From Phyto melanocephala (lineage: Eukaryota; Arthropoda; Insecta; Diptera; Rhinophoridae), in the NCBI GenBank assembly GCA_941918925.1, contig OW799233.1, positions 117,751,833 to 117,815,832 on the forward strand: a stretch of 64,000 nucleotides of DNA, written 5' to 3'. Of the stretch, positions 1 through 11,243 are shown one piece after another (position 1 is the first letter of the stretch; every line of letters starts with the position of its first letter). Both the position numbers and the translations under genes were made by a program. The notes under the pieces were generated by a model that saw nothing but the letters and a program-made list of their open reading frames with translations, was not told the origin of the DNA and did not search any database.

Positions 1-37
1 TACTAATATGAGTAGGGACAATTATATGCTTACATAT

Positions 38-283
38 CTGTGGTTTGGAGCTAAAAGGGTCAATTCACTTTTTAGCTCTTTTGAGTTAATCATTGCATTA
101 GATTTGTGTTCTTGCTCTATTTCATTATGGTAAAACAGCTAAAGTCATACTTAACCCAGAACAGCTTCACAAATAAAATGCTGGCCAATGTCACTATGAA
201 AGCATCTATAAAAATTAAAGTTCAATTCCAGTTTTCTCACAAGTAAATATTTTGACATTGGCCCTTTTAGCTACAAGCCACAG
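38..283. repeat. MITE with CTGTGG-type terminal inverted repeats
   Basis: The left end reads CTGTGGTTTGGAGCTAAAAG and the reverse complement of the right end reads CTGTGGCTTGTAGCTAAAAG, both continuing into GGGyCAAT, so these are imperfect terminal inverted repeats of about 27 bp around a 246-bp element without coding capacity. A second, truncated copy of the same sequence lies on the opposite strand at about 53498-53649, which confirms that it is a dispersed repeat. The superfamily is not identifiable; no clear target-site duplication was seen. Confidence 0.7.
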
Positions 284-785
284 TTATAGTTTTAAAACAA
301 TAATTTAAAAAAAAGGCAAGGAAGAAATGAGTACCGGAATATAAAAGAGTACATTTAAGTCATTATAAATAATGATATAAAATATATGAATCACTAATAA
401 CTATTTCCTTAGTGTTTACTGGTTAAAAACCTGTCATAACAGAACCATTATGCGCTGTCAATCCTTATCAATTTCCTAATTTATAGCTTTTAAATTTTTT
501 TGCTATAGTAATATTTTTGTTTGTTTATTAAAAATTTACTATTACAAAAATTATTTTCAATAAAAACAAAAATTAATTTAGTATGTTGTGTCAACACAGA
601 AAAAGAAAAACACTAAAAAATCCCGAAAATTTTTCGTTACAAAAATTGTAGAAAACAACAATGTTAAAAGCACATAATTGATAACACTAATAACTGGTGG
701 TGCAAAAGACATTTTTATAAATAAAAGGATTTTTAAAACATATTTTTGTTGGGTCAAGCTGTTACTTAAGTTCTTTACCAAAGAC
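284..785. other. AT-rich stretch, no gene recognised
   Basis: Low-complexity AT-rich sequence. One open frame of 67 codons on the minus strand (578-781) is low-complexity and has no recognisable domain, so it is not called a gene. Confidence 0.5.
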
Positions 786-788
786 TTA

Positions 789-1007
789 GGGCCATTACTA
801 CAACTTACCGTTAGTTAAAGGTAGAATTTTTTTACCCGATAAATTGCTTTGCATTATTACAACTAAATTTTTTTATTTTTATTTTTATTATTATTAATAA
901 TAATAAAATTTAATGAATAAAAAATGTCAAATGAAGCCTTTATAATGCAAAGCCATCAGTCAGACAATAACCTGCCCCTAACTAACTCCAAGTTGTAATA
1001 ATGGCCC
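789..1007. repeat. Tourist/PIF-Harbinger-type MITE with TTA target duplication
   Basis: A 219-bp element bounded by TTA on both sides (786-788 and 1008-1010). The left end is GGGCCATTACTACAACTT and the reverse complement of the right end is GGGCCATTATTACAACTT, one mismatch in 18. A second inner inverted repeat around GCTTTGCATTAT follows. A 3-bp TTA/TAA duplication with GGGCC-type ends is the classic signature of PIF/Harbinger-derived MITEs. There is no coding sequence, so it would depend on a transposase elsewhere. Confidence 0.75.
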
Positions 1008-1010
1008 TTA

Positions 1011-1892
1011 GTTTATTTAAACAAGGTTTGGGGATTGAACGATTAAGGCTGTGAGCAATAGTAAACTAAAAAATCGAGCTGTTCACAAGTCTTTAAGATT
1101 TCCAATTGATTACAAGTTTGATCTGTTATGAGCTAATTCTAATAGAGAATTTTATGATTTTTTATCAAACACTAAGAATTACTTTTAAACCAATTAGAGA
1201 ATAAGTTTGCAGAATTCTGAGTGGCCTTCTCTCGAGTAGCTTAAAAGTTGGGGAAATTATAAAAAAAAGTTATTCAGACAGACATATTCTTTTTCTAATC
1301 GTAGTCGAAATAACTGTTTGTCTGTTAGAAATATTCTTACGAACAAAATATCAAGCGGAAGCATCAGGTAATATAACGCTTCACTGCATAATAGTCGCGT
1401 AATTTTTTTAATTTTTTTATCAGTTCGAATACAAATTATAATAAAGCGTATAAAGTAACAAGCACTTATTGCCCATTTAGGAGTAATGGACCAGAGTCTA
1501 TGGTAGAAATCGACCAGATTTAATTAGTGACAAGTTCACCGGGTCACCAAATGGCAATACATATATTAAATACTTTCCAATATAGGCGTAATATTGACGA
1601 ATCTTCATGTGGCACTCTTACATTTAATAAAAGGTAGGCGTACGTCAGGCTACATGCAGCATGAGATTAAGAAGGGTTTATTTCAGTGCTGAGTACTATC
1701 TGGCACAGCTTAGAGTTGTCATGGACTGGTTATTAGTGAGGTTTGTCTGAACCATACATGGCTGATATGGTTAAAATAAGTATATTGTTTAAAAATAAAA
1801 AAAAGTACTTAGTAAAATGGCTTTTAATTGTAGCTGTGACCGTAATTTGCCAACTATTTACTTAAATAATTTATAAACCAGTTTCAGTTTAA
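1011..1892. other. Unassigned unique-looking sequence
   Basis: No open frame, repeat or RNA gene could be supported. The part at about 1480-1760 is slightly less AT-rich and could be an old element, but no motif was recognised. Confidence 0.4.
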
Positions 1893-1893
1893 C

Positions 1894-1990
1894 CATACAT
1901 ACATACATACATACATACATACATACATACATACATACATACATACATACATACATACATACATACATACATACATACATACATACATAC
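1894..1990. repeat. (CATA)n microsatellite
   Basis: About 24 uninterrupted tetranucleotide units (CATA). Shorter CATA/TATG tracts recur inside the DINE-like repeats of this window. Confidence 0.95.
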
Positions 1991-2069
1991 AATGCTATTA
2001 GTTGTTAGACTGAGTAGTGAGTACTGACTCAAATATTTGTACATTATCTCTATTGGTAATTTTTTTATA

Positions 2070-2627
2070 AAACCGGTATTTCCAAAAAAATCCTAGACAA
2101 ATGCTTTTTACACTCAATGCAATTTCAACATCATTATCAAAAAATAAGGCCCAATCACGCAAGGTGCGTTTGTATCTTCAAGCCCCAAATTCGTAGAAGA
2201 TGAATTTTTTCGAAAAATTTTTATGGATTGCACTTTTCTCTATTACGCGAACGAATTGCAGAAGCTTTGCACGGTCGGCTGCTTTGTGCTCCTTGGTATA
2301 CTGAATTTTGTACACATGAGGGACAAAATTTGCTGCATATGGCTTCGTGAAATTTTATGTTTTTGATTATGATGCCGAACTAATGTTTTCGGGTTTACGG
2401 CGACACTCTCGTTCACAAAATCAATCTTTTCAATACACCGACCGTTACCTTGAATCACAGAAGTCTCGCTATCCACAAGCCACCCAGCTTTTTAAAATTT
2501 TGGAATAGTCTTCGAATGGTTGGCACTTAGATTCACTTAATTGACTAAAAATTCTGCAGTTTGCGAATTTTCCAAAAAATTTTAATAATTTTTCACAATT
2601 ATAATGTGTTGCTCTAAAGCTCTCCAT
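2070..2627 (-). pseudogene. Decayed mariner-type transposase
   Basis: Minus-strand reading, interrupted by frameshifts. An ATG at 2627-2625 begins a protein that matches the pattern of insect mariner-type transposases with a paired helix-turn-helix N-terminus. A first HTH resembling NCEKLLKFFGKFANC is followed by a WLVDSETSVIQGNG linker (family pattern 'F-TGSV-D'), then ESVAVNPKTLVRHHNQKHKI (family 'ESV-NP-SIRRR'), then KIQYTKEHKAADRAK (family 'KIQL-QELK-AD'). In another frame CVIGPYF appears, which corresponds to the catalytic-domain 'GIIGPYFF'. The region carrying the first catalytic 'SDEAHF' block is lost or scrambled. The protein would bind element ends and cut and paste DNA; this copy is inactive. 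Family recognised from motifs only. Confidence 0.65.
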
Positions 2628-2643
2628 TTTTAATAATCTTAAT

Positions 2644-2677
2644 CAAGGCATATTTATTCATGAATAAATACGCCTTG
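2644..2677. repeat. 34-bp near-perfect palindrome
   Basis: CAAGGCATATTTATTCAT is followed directly by its inverted copy ending in CGCCTTG, with one mismatch. The same end sequence bounds the MITE at 28235-28438, so this looks like two element ends joined head to head after loss of the interior. Confidence 0.6.
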
Positions 2678-2690
2678 AATCTGAATCAAC

Positions 2691-2953
2691 ATATCGATGC
2701 CTTACTTCCTCAACCTCGTATCCTAAAAAATAAAATTTTTCAGGAGAGAAAAGAAAAAACGGCTAATCTTTTTATACTTCGGTGTTTGGTTAAAAGTTTT
2801 AATGCAATTATTAAGGAATTGATTGTATTTATGTATATTAGTAGTAATAATATACTAATCTTTTTTAGTTAAAGCATAAAACAATCGTTTGATATGAAAA
2901 AGTCAAAACCGTATTTTTTAAGTTACGAGGTTGAGGAAGTAAGGCATCGATAT
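2691..2953. repeat. Fold-back/MITE element with 30-bp perfect inverted repeats
   Basis: The left arm contains ATCGATGCCTTACTTCCTC and the right arm is its exact reverse complement. Arms of 30 bp match perfectly and weaker pairing continues inward. The element is 263 bp and an open frame crossing it is not credible as a gene. No second copy or clear target duplication was seen. Confidence 0.65.
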
Positions 2954-4490
2954 ATGACTGCTGCCAAGTTTCAGGGTTGCCGCGTTTAAAAAAACATTTA
3001 ATTTTAAAAGCACATTCTTACTGACATACTTACTTTATAAAAAATTGCCGATGTTATATACGACACGTATGATTATTCTTCAACCAAATTATATGAAGAA
3101 CTTGAAAATTGATTAACAGGAGAGCATTATAGACTGACCTATTTAACAGTAGAGATACAGTACATACAGACAACAAATATATAATAAAAATAAGTTTAAT
3201 TTATATAAAAAATTGGATAATTTTTAAACATCTTCTGAAATATACATAGGTAATACTAATGCCTGCTTTAGTCTGTAAATAAAATAGTATTGATGAATTC
3301 ATTGTGATAGACTTTCTAAAAGCCATTTTTGTATTAAACCGCTCCTTACCTTATGTTCAAGAATACCATTAAGGAAAAAAAGGGCTTCATATTGAATTTT
3401 GGTTCTTCTTCGCGAACTGTATTAATGTCTTTATATCATATTTACATATCGTATAAAAATTTCGTATAAACATATCGTTTGCAAAATTGTTTCTGCTATT
3501 TATGGCTTATTTTTTATTGAATTTCATATAAAGGTTTTACCAAAATTAAAAAAAAACAAAAAACGCATAAGATATTTCACACTGATAACTGACACATTTT
3601 AAACACGCAATCTTAGGGTGTGATTTCAATATTAAACGACAGACTGTTTAAGAATATAAAACAAATATTAAATATTTCTTAATAAATATTAAAGTTGTAC
3701 ATACACACTTTATTTCGTTCACAAAATTCTATAAAAATTATATGATGTATTGATCCAACAACTAGTTAGTTGTACAGATTAAATGTCAAAATGTGTTATA
3801 AAGTTAAATTGAAAAATGCGTAAAAAGAAAACCAAAATAGGACAATATCTTCATTTTGATTTCTATTTTTTTACTTGTTTAATTACTGGATTTAGATATC
3901 GAGAACAAAATACTAAAAGAATTTGGTATGGAATCCTATTCTGCGCTATTCTGTATTTTGGGTTATCAGCGCTTTCATAAAATTAGACAAATCGAAATGT
4001 AAGGCAAAGAGGTATAGAGAGCCAAATATATGAATTCCTATTATTCTAATTTATACTCATTACATATACACAACTAATTTTATTTCGGCGATTAGCACTT
4101 TTTTATCAGTCATGGCAAACTGAATGATCATAAACGGCAACAACCATCAACGTACTTATCATTGACTCCATATCTCTGCTATCGCTTAAGAAAGAAAACA
4201 AGAGAAACTAGTTAAAAGGTTATTTTTAGTAAAGCATAAAAGCTGTTGTACTCTAGACCTTAAAGTATAAATTTATTTGTTTTAATGTTAAATTATTTTC
4301 GGAAATAATTTTTTATAAGAGCTGGAACCTGTAGTAGAACAAAAATGACAAATAATACTCAGATCTAATTAATCTATTATTATTCAAGCTGTGTTTGATT
4401 TGGTATTTCATTTTAAATAAACTGGTAGCAGAATAACGTGTGCAAATTTCTTAAACTTATTTCGTGGATTAGGCAAATCTTTGGTCAATA
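2954..4490. other. Unassigned AT-rich sequence
   Basis: Read in all frames; only short low-complexity open frames and no recognisable element ends were seen. Confidence 0.4.
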
Positions 4491-4494
4491 TTGT

Positions 4495-4870
4495 CCATAA
4501 TCCATCGTTTGAGCACAAAACAGCTGACTAAGGAAGCTGAGTTTAATGGGTTATAGAGCAAACTGAAGTCAATGCCATTTTGTTGAAAAAAGTAATTTCT
4601 GATGAAGGGCATTTCCATATCAATAGCTTCGTGAATACACAAAATTGTAGAACGAGAAATTGTCTCGTGAGACTTTTGATCAGGCGGCCTAATTATTCCT
4701 TACTTTTATCAACATGAGCATTCGGTACAGGAGCATGATAACGGAGTTCTTATAGCCTCTACTGGACAGCATGTATTTGAACGATTTCTGAAGAAGAATT
4801 TCAAAAAAGGTCTGTCGTTAGAGACTTGCGGAACATGCCTTCTTTACAATAAATACTTGGCCCTGGCCTT
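4495..4870 (+). pseudogene. Decayed mariner-type transposase, catalytic region
   Basis: Plus-strand frame with WVIEQTEVNA, then VISDEGHFHINSFVNTQNC at about 4592-4650. This matches the family block 'WVIEQNEVD...IFSDEAHFHLNGFVNKQNCR', whose D is the first catalytic aspartate. After a disrupted stretch a frame with GGLIIPYF (family 'GGIIGPYF') and then 'RFLKKNF' (family 'LRENFPGR') follows. Stops and frame changes show it is dead. An upstream FEHKTAD corresponds to 'QELKPAD'. It is the same broad mariner group as the copy at 2070-2627 but in the opposite orientation and covering a different part of the protein. Confidence 0.65.
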
Positions 4871-5339
4871 GCTCTAACAATGTTTTTGCATTGTATTTTA
4901 TAAAATTCTGATATCGCTGTTAGTACAATATTAGCTTTTTATATATTGTGAAATTTCCATTATATTCCTTCTTCTGGCGTGTCCGTTTATTACCATTTTC
5001 GTTATTTGCTATTTTCCTATTATTTGCCAGAAATGAGACATTTTCTCGTGCTAAAAAGTATTTTTTTTTTTTGTTAAAACAGGTATCTAGATATCTTCAT
5101 AACAAATTTTATTAAAATCCATGCAGTAGTTTTTGAGCCAATCAAGACTATGTGGACAAACAGAAAGACAGACAAAAATTCTAAAAATTGCTGTTTTGTG
5201 TTAAAGATCACCTACAAGTAAGTAAAGGTTTAAGTAAAGGTTTTTTACCGAAAAATGAAACCTTTAGTCGCCATGACACACAACAATTGAAACTGTGTTC
5301 ATTATCTTTATGAAAAACTTTACATAATTATATAAACCG

Positions 5340-5640
5340 TTGGTCGTATGATGCATTGCTGCACGTACTAAAGCTCGTCAACGGATAGACAAGAAGAAGA
5401 TGCCTTTTTATCGCTAGATTATGTTCAGCGATGAGGCTTCTGACTGGCAAATTTGTAGTTTTGAAAAACCACGAGAGCTTTCACATCTTAAAAAATTATT
5501 ATTATTTTGCGCGTTATATGCGCCATTATAGACCACAACCTTTTACAAAGCCACCGTTAGCAGGGGTATAGTACAAGAATACGAACTCTTTCTATTTTCG
5601 CTGGGTGTTACTACATACGTTCCATACCGCTTAATAGTTT
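5340..5640 (+). pseudogene. Possible small mariner-type transposase fragment
   Basis: An IMFSDEA motif at about 5414-5434, preceded by a lysine/arginine-rich stretch with an in-frame stop, matches the first catalytic block of mariner-type transposases. Flanking similarity is weak, so the assignment is tentative. Confidence 0.35.
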
Positions 5641-6200
5641 ACCTTAATTTTAATATTCATATGTGAGTTATAAACACAATAGTACAGTTCTTAATGCATA
5701 TTCATGAAGAGACAGGATAACGTGATGAGTTATGCGGAAAGTAACATATTTTAGCGCCACCGTGACCATCGCTTGAAAAATTTTTTAGTCACACAGGCAA
5801 CATTATTTGTTAAACTCGATCGCTATAATTATACGCAACCCACACCACCTACATACATATGTACATACGTGTGTAAGTGAAGGGTATAAAACAATATGAA
5901 GCATATTTTGTTTGCTTGTAGTTATTTGTTGGGAGAAAGATAACTTTTTATTTATTTTTAAATTTAATTTTATGTTGTTTGTATGTACATATGTATGTAG
6001 TTTGTTCTCTGTTGTTGTATGAAAATAGCATTTTGCTGACATGAAGTCATTAAGTTGTTTTTGCTCTGGGCAGTTAAGTTAATAAGCTGACGTTGGCCTA
6101 AAATAAGCACTTGAGTAAATGCTTACACATGTTTGTTTATATTTTTATTTAATCTTTATTTAATCTTAGTCAGCCACAAACAATAACAAAAGCAACAACA

Positions 6201-6947
6201 ACAAGTAACAGTGCTATATTCGGCCGTGCCGAATCTTATATACCCTTCACAACGTGTAGTCATGCAATAACAATTGTTTGTATCACCATTCATCCTATAT
6301 AAAATACGTGCATACGTACACGTTAGAATAAATGTGGCATCGAATCCCAGCTGAGCCAAAAAAATTTTATTTTATTTTATTTTATTTAATATATTATTTA
6401 TATCTTATTATTTTTTTTATATTTTTTTAATTTTTTTAAAAAATTTTTTAAAATTTTTTTTAAATTTTTTTAAAATTTTTTTTTGTATTTTTTTTGATTA
6501 TTTTTTTCTTATTTTTAATATTTTTTTTTTTGTAATTTTTTTTGTTTGGTATGTTTTTTACATGTATGTATGTATGTATGTATGTATGTATGTATGTATG
6601 TTGTTGTTGTAATTGTGAAAAAAACGAGGTGGTCGTGGTTTTTTGCTCATATCTCAGAAAGTTATGGGGCGATTGTGCTGAATTTCAATAGCGATTCATT
6701 TCTGGATATTTCCAAGAGATTGATACCATATACAGATCTGAGGAACATATAGTTGCTTCTAAAAGTTGATTTCAACCAACACACGGACAGACGGGCAGAC
6801 GGACAGACGGTCAGGGCTTAGTCGACTCCTCTATTCATAAGCTTTCAGAAAATATATACTTTATGGGGTCGGAAATGAAAATTGTACAAATTACAAACGG
6901 AATGACAAAGCTATATATACCCTTGTGCACCACAGGTGAAGGGTATA
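6201..6947 (-). mobile_element. DINE-1-like (Helentron-associated) element, subfamily 1, copy A
   Basis: Read on the minus strand it starts with a GGGTATA-type hairpin (TTATACCCTTCACC) and ends with an ATTCGGCACGGCCGAAT hairpin and a tail ending CTTGT. Both ends also carry CACAACGTGTAG- or GTGCACCAC-type arms. Between them are a conserved 'ACCCCATAAAGTATATATTTTC' type block split by spacing changes, a run of GACAGACGG units, 'TCATATCTCAGAAAGTTATGG', a TATG microsatellite, an AT-homopolymer core of about 180 bp and a 'CATCGAATCCCAGCTGAGCC' block. The architecture parallels DINE-1/INE-1 of Drosophila (terminal blocks, GTCCGTCTGTCCG tract, 3' stem-loop followed by a TTGTTTT tail). Open frames across it are repeat translations, not genes. 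Confidence 0.75.
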
Positions 6948-6949
6948 AC

Positions 6950-7256
6950 AATACTTATGTAATACTTAAAAAATACACGCGTAAGTATAAAGTTTAATTT
7001 AGAGTCGGTTATTGTTGTTGCTCTTTACATTTTTTTGTTTTTATTATTTTTGTTTTTTATTTTTAACGTTTTGTTTACAATTTGTATTTAAATAATACAT
7101 ACATACTTTGGTTACAATTGCTTTTTTTTGTGATTCTTGATTTATTTTATTTGATTTTTATGGTTCATTGCAGTAAAACAATGCCTGGCGTTTCTTGTTT
7201 TGTGTTTGTTTCTGTTCCGATTTTGTAGGTAGTTTTATTATTAAACATTTTGTTTT
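6950..7256. other. AT-rich spacer, nothing recognised
   Basis: T-rich sequence between two DINE-like elements; no gene or repeat end supported. Confidence 0.4.
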
Positions 7257-8620
7257 TTATACCCGCCACCAAAAAAATGGTGGGGGTATATTCATTTTGT
7301 CATTCCGTTTGTAACACATCGAAATATCCATTTTAGACCCCATAAAGTATATATATTCTGAATCGGGGTTTGATTTGATGACGACCTAGCTATGTCCGTC
7401 CGTCTGTCCGTCTGTCCGTCTGTTGAAAGCACGATAGAGGTCGCACCGAAAAAGCTAAAGGGCTCAAATTTTGCCAGAATCTTTCTAATAGACAAGGTTT
7501 GTTTGGTATTGAAAATGGGCTAAATCGAAATATTAGAAAGAGAGTTATAGCTCGTAAAGCAAGAATAGGTCGAAAAAACCGTGTCCTTCAAACATCGAAA
7601 AAAAAGGAATTGTGTCCAAACGCATAAACGTAGAGTCATGAAACTTCGAATATATATTTCTTGAGTCAGAAGAATATTTCTCCCCAAAAATTGCTTAAAT
7701 CTATGCATTAGAAAAGGAGTTATAGGTCAAAATGTACGAAAATTTATACCGCTCAGTGTATATTTGAAGTTTGAAACGTAATAAAACTGACAAAACTATA
7801 TGTACGGTTCTGAAATTTTGCAAACATGGTTTTTTGGTCAAAGTCTTCGTTATAACGAAAAATAAATGTGCCACGCCCACTTTTTTTTTAAATTTTTATA
7901 AAAATATATTAGTCATATTCATTAGCATTTATTCATTGCAGATGGCGACATCTGTTGAAGGCGCCACTACATTTTGCAAACACTGAGGATGATGTCTTTG
8001 CTAAACATCACGTAGAACACTAGATGACTCTAGTAACATTTTTTTGCACAAACTACAAAGGAATTTTATAGGGGTTTGTGAAAACGAAAATGACCGAAGT
8101 TTGTTGACAAAAATTAACTAGAGTAATGATTTGTGCCCAACTTTACATATAGTTGTACACACAGTCTTATGAGGTTTAAGATTTAAAAATATTAAAAAAA
8201 AATGTGCATCAGTAGATTTAAAATAAGTATTTGAATATTTAAAATACATATTTTAACAAATTTTTTTTTATCTATCTATTTTTTTGTAAAGGGTGGTTAA
8301 ATTTTAAGGGCCACAGGGTGATTCAAAATAGACATGCTCAGCATTTTGCTAAAACAGGAAATTTATTAGTAAGATTTTGATTTTTAAAGTTCTATAACAT
8401 TTTGCTTTTAAAAGATTTTCAAACGAAATAAGTTTTGTATAATTTTAAAATTTGTTAGCCATTAGTACATGAAAATAAATTGTTTATAATGTTTAGAAAT
8501 AATTTTTTTTTTATCTTTAGGTCTAAATTTTCCTAAATTCCTTTTTTTAATACACCATAACTTCTAGAAAACATAAGATAACAAAAAGAAATTAGCACCA
8601 TTTAGTAGATAAAACTCTCC

Positions 8621-9492
8621 TCTATACCCCTATACCCCATTTTATACCCGTTACGATCCGACCGTGATCAGCAGACCAATTTTTGTGACACAAGGTCAAA
8701 TATTTTTTGCAAAATTTTAGTAAAAGAGCTAAACAAATTTTTTTGTAATGTGTTTTTTTGAAGTATTTGAGTTTTTATATCCGCAACCAAAAAAAATGGT
8801 ATATATATATTCTTAATCGGGGTTTTATTTGACGACGATCTAGCTATGTCCGTCCGTATGTCCGTCTGTTAAAAGCACGATAGAGGTCCCATCGAAAAAG
8901 CTAGTGGGCTCAAATTTTGCCAGAATATGTCTTATACACAAGGTTTGTTTGGAATAGAAAATTGGCTAAATCGGAGTATAAGGAAGAAAGAAAAATTGCC
9001 TAAATGCATGTATTAGAAAGGGAGTTAGAGATCAAAATGTACGAAAATTTATACCGCGCAGTGTATTTTCCAATATGTTAAAAATTTTAAACCTAATAAC
9101 AGTGACAAATTTAGATCTACGATTCTGAAATTTTGCAGGAATTGCTTTTTGGTCAAAGGCTTTCTTCTGACGGAAAATAAATGTGACACGCCAACCTCCC
9201 ATACAACGTTTTCTCTCAAATTCTTATAATTTCTCTATAAATCGAATAATAAAGGACTTTATTGAAATATCTAAGTTGTATTTATTAGCATAAATAACTT
9301 CGACACACCTACTATAACGCTCACTTTCCACGTTATTTACTGTTAATGAAATTTAAATTTATAAAACCGACAAAATTAGAGGTATGATGATAAAATTTGC
9401 TACGGAAATCCTTCTAGTCAATGTTATTGTTATGCCAGAAAATTTAGGTGACACGCCCACTCTTACGCCCACATCCTATATAATGCTTTATT
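8621..9492 (+). repeat. Extra DINE-like segment inside composite copy 1
   Basis: Alignment by eye to the inverted copy shows continuous homology up to 'GATAAAACTCTCCTC' and again from 'AAATTCATATAATTTCTC'. The intervening bases are absent from copy 2. The segment has its own GTCCGTCCGT tract and a second copy of the 'GGACTTTATTGAAATATC' block, so it is either a nested insertion or an internal duplication of the DINE core. Confidence 0.55.
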
Positions 9493-9666
9493 TCAAATTC
9501 ATATAATTTCTCAATGAATAAATATTTTGGAAGAATTACGGACTATATTGAAATATCTAAGTTGTATTTATTAGAAGAAATTTTATTGACACGCTTACTT
9601 TAACGCCCATTTTCACTGAAACACTTAATTTACGAAAACATTTTACCAGCATATTCAAGTTATAAG

Positions 9667-10147
9667 AGGTGGTTAAATTTTAAGGGCCGATGTTGATTTT
9701 GAATAAAACACAAATTATTTAGGAAATTATTATCATTTCTTTTTTAATGATAATATTTGTATGGTTCAATTATGTATGGAACAAAATTTCGGCCAAATGG
9801 CCCCGCGACCTCAGCGGCACACCTCGATCCGATAGTCCAAATTTTAAATAACATTGCTGATGCTCAATTGTTTGGCACGATGATGAGTCGAAGTTGACTG
9901 TTTTTTTGCCACACTATCGCGATAAACAGCAATGCTTCTCATTTAACGAATTTAGAAGGCATTCATAGATGTTCTAACATTTTATACAGACCTGGGGCCG
10001 AATTACGGCATTCGATATCGATCGAAAGTTTACTCGAACGATCGAGTATGCTTTAGGTATATAGATTCTAATAAGAGTTTTCAAATTTCGATCACGTTCG
10101 AGTGCCGTAATTCGGCCTCTGTTTTAAATTTAAAATTTAACCACCCT
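9667..10147 (-). mobile_element. Internally deleted mariner-type transposon (nonautonomous)
   Basis: The ends are AGGTGGTTAAATTTTAAGGG at the left and an inverted TTTAACCACCCT at the right. On the minus strand remnants of a transposase are readable: VAKKQSTSTHHRAKQLSIS (second HTH, family 'SIRRRSQQLGIS') runs directly into NLDYRIEVC and GRGGHLAEILFHT, the C-terminus of the family. The whole catalytic domain is therefore missing by an internal deletion. The same fusion occurs at 47358-47920. A MITE (9995-10118) interrupts the N-terminal part. It depends on a transposase elsewhere. Confidence 0.7.
9995..10118. repeat. MITE with GGCCGAATTACGGC ends and CTG target duplication
   Basis: A 124-bp element flanked by CTG on both sides (9992-9994, 10119-10121). 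The left end is GGGCCGAATTACGGCATTCG and the reversed right end is AGGCCGAATTACGGCACTCG. The interior has further CGATCG-type pairing. A 3-bp CWG duplication with GGG-type ends suggests the PIF/Harbinger group; the element at 59070-59977 shares the style (CAG duplication, GGGGCTAATTC). Confidence 0.7.
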
Positions 10148-10260
10148 CTACAAAGAAAGCCATTAACAAAATAATAATTATTGTGCTTTAGATGTACACA
10201 AAATTGGTGGTGGGTATAAAAGATTCGGCACAGCCGAATATAGTGCTCTTACTTGTTTTT

Positions 10261-11243
10261 ATCGATTTCCTATAATTGCTGCTTTTGATAGTGACAGAAT
10301 GTGTGTACGTGTGTGTTTGACATACATACATACATACTCTGCGGTATTTATACATTTATTTATTTTTTTATTCAGTTGATTGGTTTAATTTTATATAAAT
10401 TTTTTTTAGCACAAGTTTAAGTTCAAGTTTAATTTGTTTATCGCAAATAAACAGAGTTTTATCATGATTTACGTTAACATTTTGCAAGATGAAACATTTT
10501 TAAATTGATTAATACGCGTTTTTTAATTCTATACATCAGATAATCACAATTGGGAGAGAATTTTATTGCTTATATATTTTATATATGAAGTTTGTGATTT
10601 TAAATTAGAAAGTGAAGAGAGAAAATTATGTTTTATCTATGGACTATGATAGCTGAAGTTTAAAACTAGTGAACGAAGTAAATAATAAACTGTCGCATCA
10701 AAATTTTGTGTGCATATCGGGTAGGTCTGAGAATCGGTCAACGTCTATTTTTCATACTCCTCAATACCATTCCTTTTTTCACGCCCCCTCAGGTAGGCCA
10801 TACTGCTGGACCGATCTTCTTGAAATTTTCACATAATTTAAGACTCTATTTTGATTAATAGGATATTTTTATTTACCACGCCTTCTTTAACGCCCACTTT
10901 TTTTTTAATTATGTACTTGCATCGATATAGTTTTTAGTATTTTTTTTTCTTAATTAACACAATTTATAGTCCAGCCAATGCAGAAATAAACGTTTTAGAA
11001 TCGGTCAACATCTATTTTTCATACTCCTAAATATTTAGGGTGACTTATCCCAAGGGACAATTTATGCCTCACATAATTAACGTAACGACTTCGATGAAAT
11101 TTTGAACTAAAATAGATCTGCGTACCGTAGAACACATATAGTTTACTTTTTTTTGATGTAAAAAATATTTCCTAGAAATAATTTATATGGCAAAACAACG
11201 TTTGTCGGGTCAGCTATTTTATTTATAAACTTCACAGTGAGTG
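10261..11243. other. Unassigned sequence with a degenerate DINE-like fragment
   Basis: Mostly AT-rich and featureless. At about 10727-11040 there are 'CACGCCTTCTTTAACGCCCA' and a duplicated 'CTATTTTTCATACTCCT', both typical of the DINE-like repeats here but without recognisable ends. Confidence 0.45.

Larger units (their letters stand above)
7257..10260 (+). mobile_element. 3-kb composite DINE-like element, copy 1
   Basis: The left end is a hairpin (TTATACCCGCCACC with GGTGGGGGTATA). The right end is GGTGGGTATAAAAGATTCGG with the ATTCGGCACAGCCGAAT stem-loop and an ACTTGTTTTT tail. Internal landmarks include 'ACCCCATAAAGTATATATATTC', GTCCGTCTGTCC repeats, 'GCCACGCCCAC' and 'GACACGCCCACTCTTACGCC' blocks, all reminiscent of DINE-1. 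A block around 7940-8140 (GGCGACATCTGTTGAAGGCG) is shared with the inverted copy at 47213-49446, as is the nested mariner at 9667-10147. No protein is encoded. Compared with copy 2 this one has about 870 extra bases (8621-9492). Confidence 0.75.
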
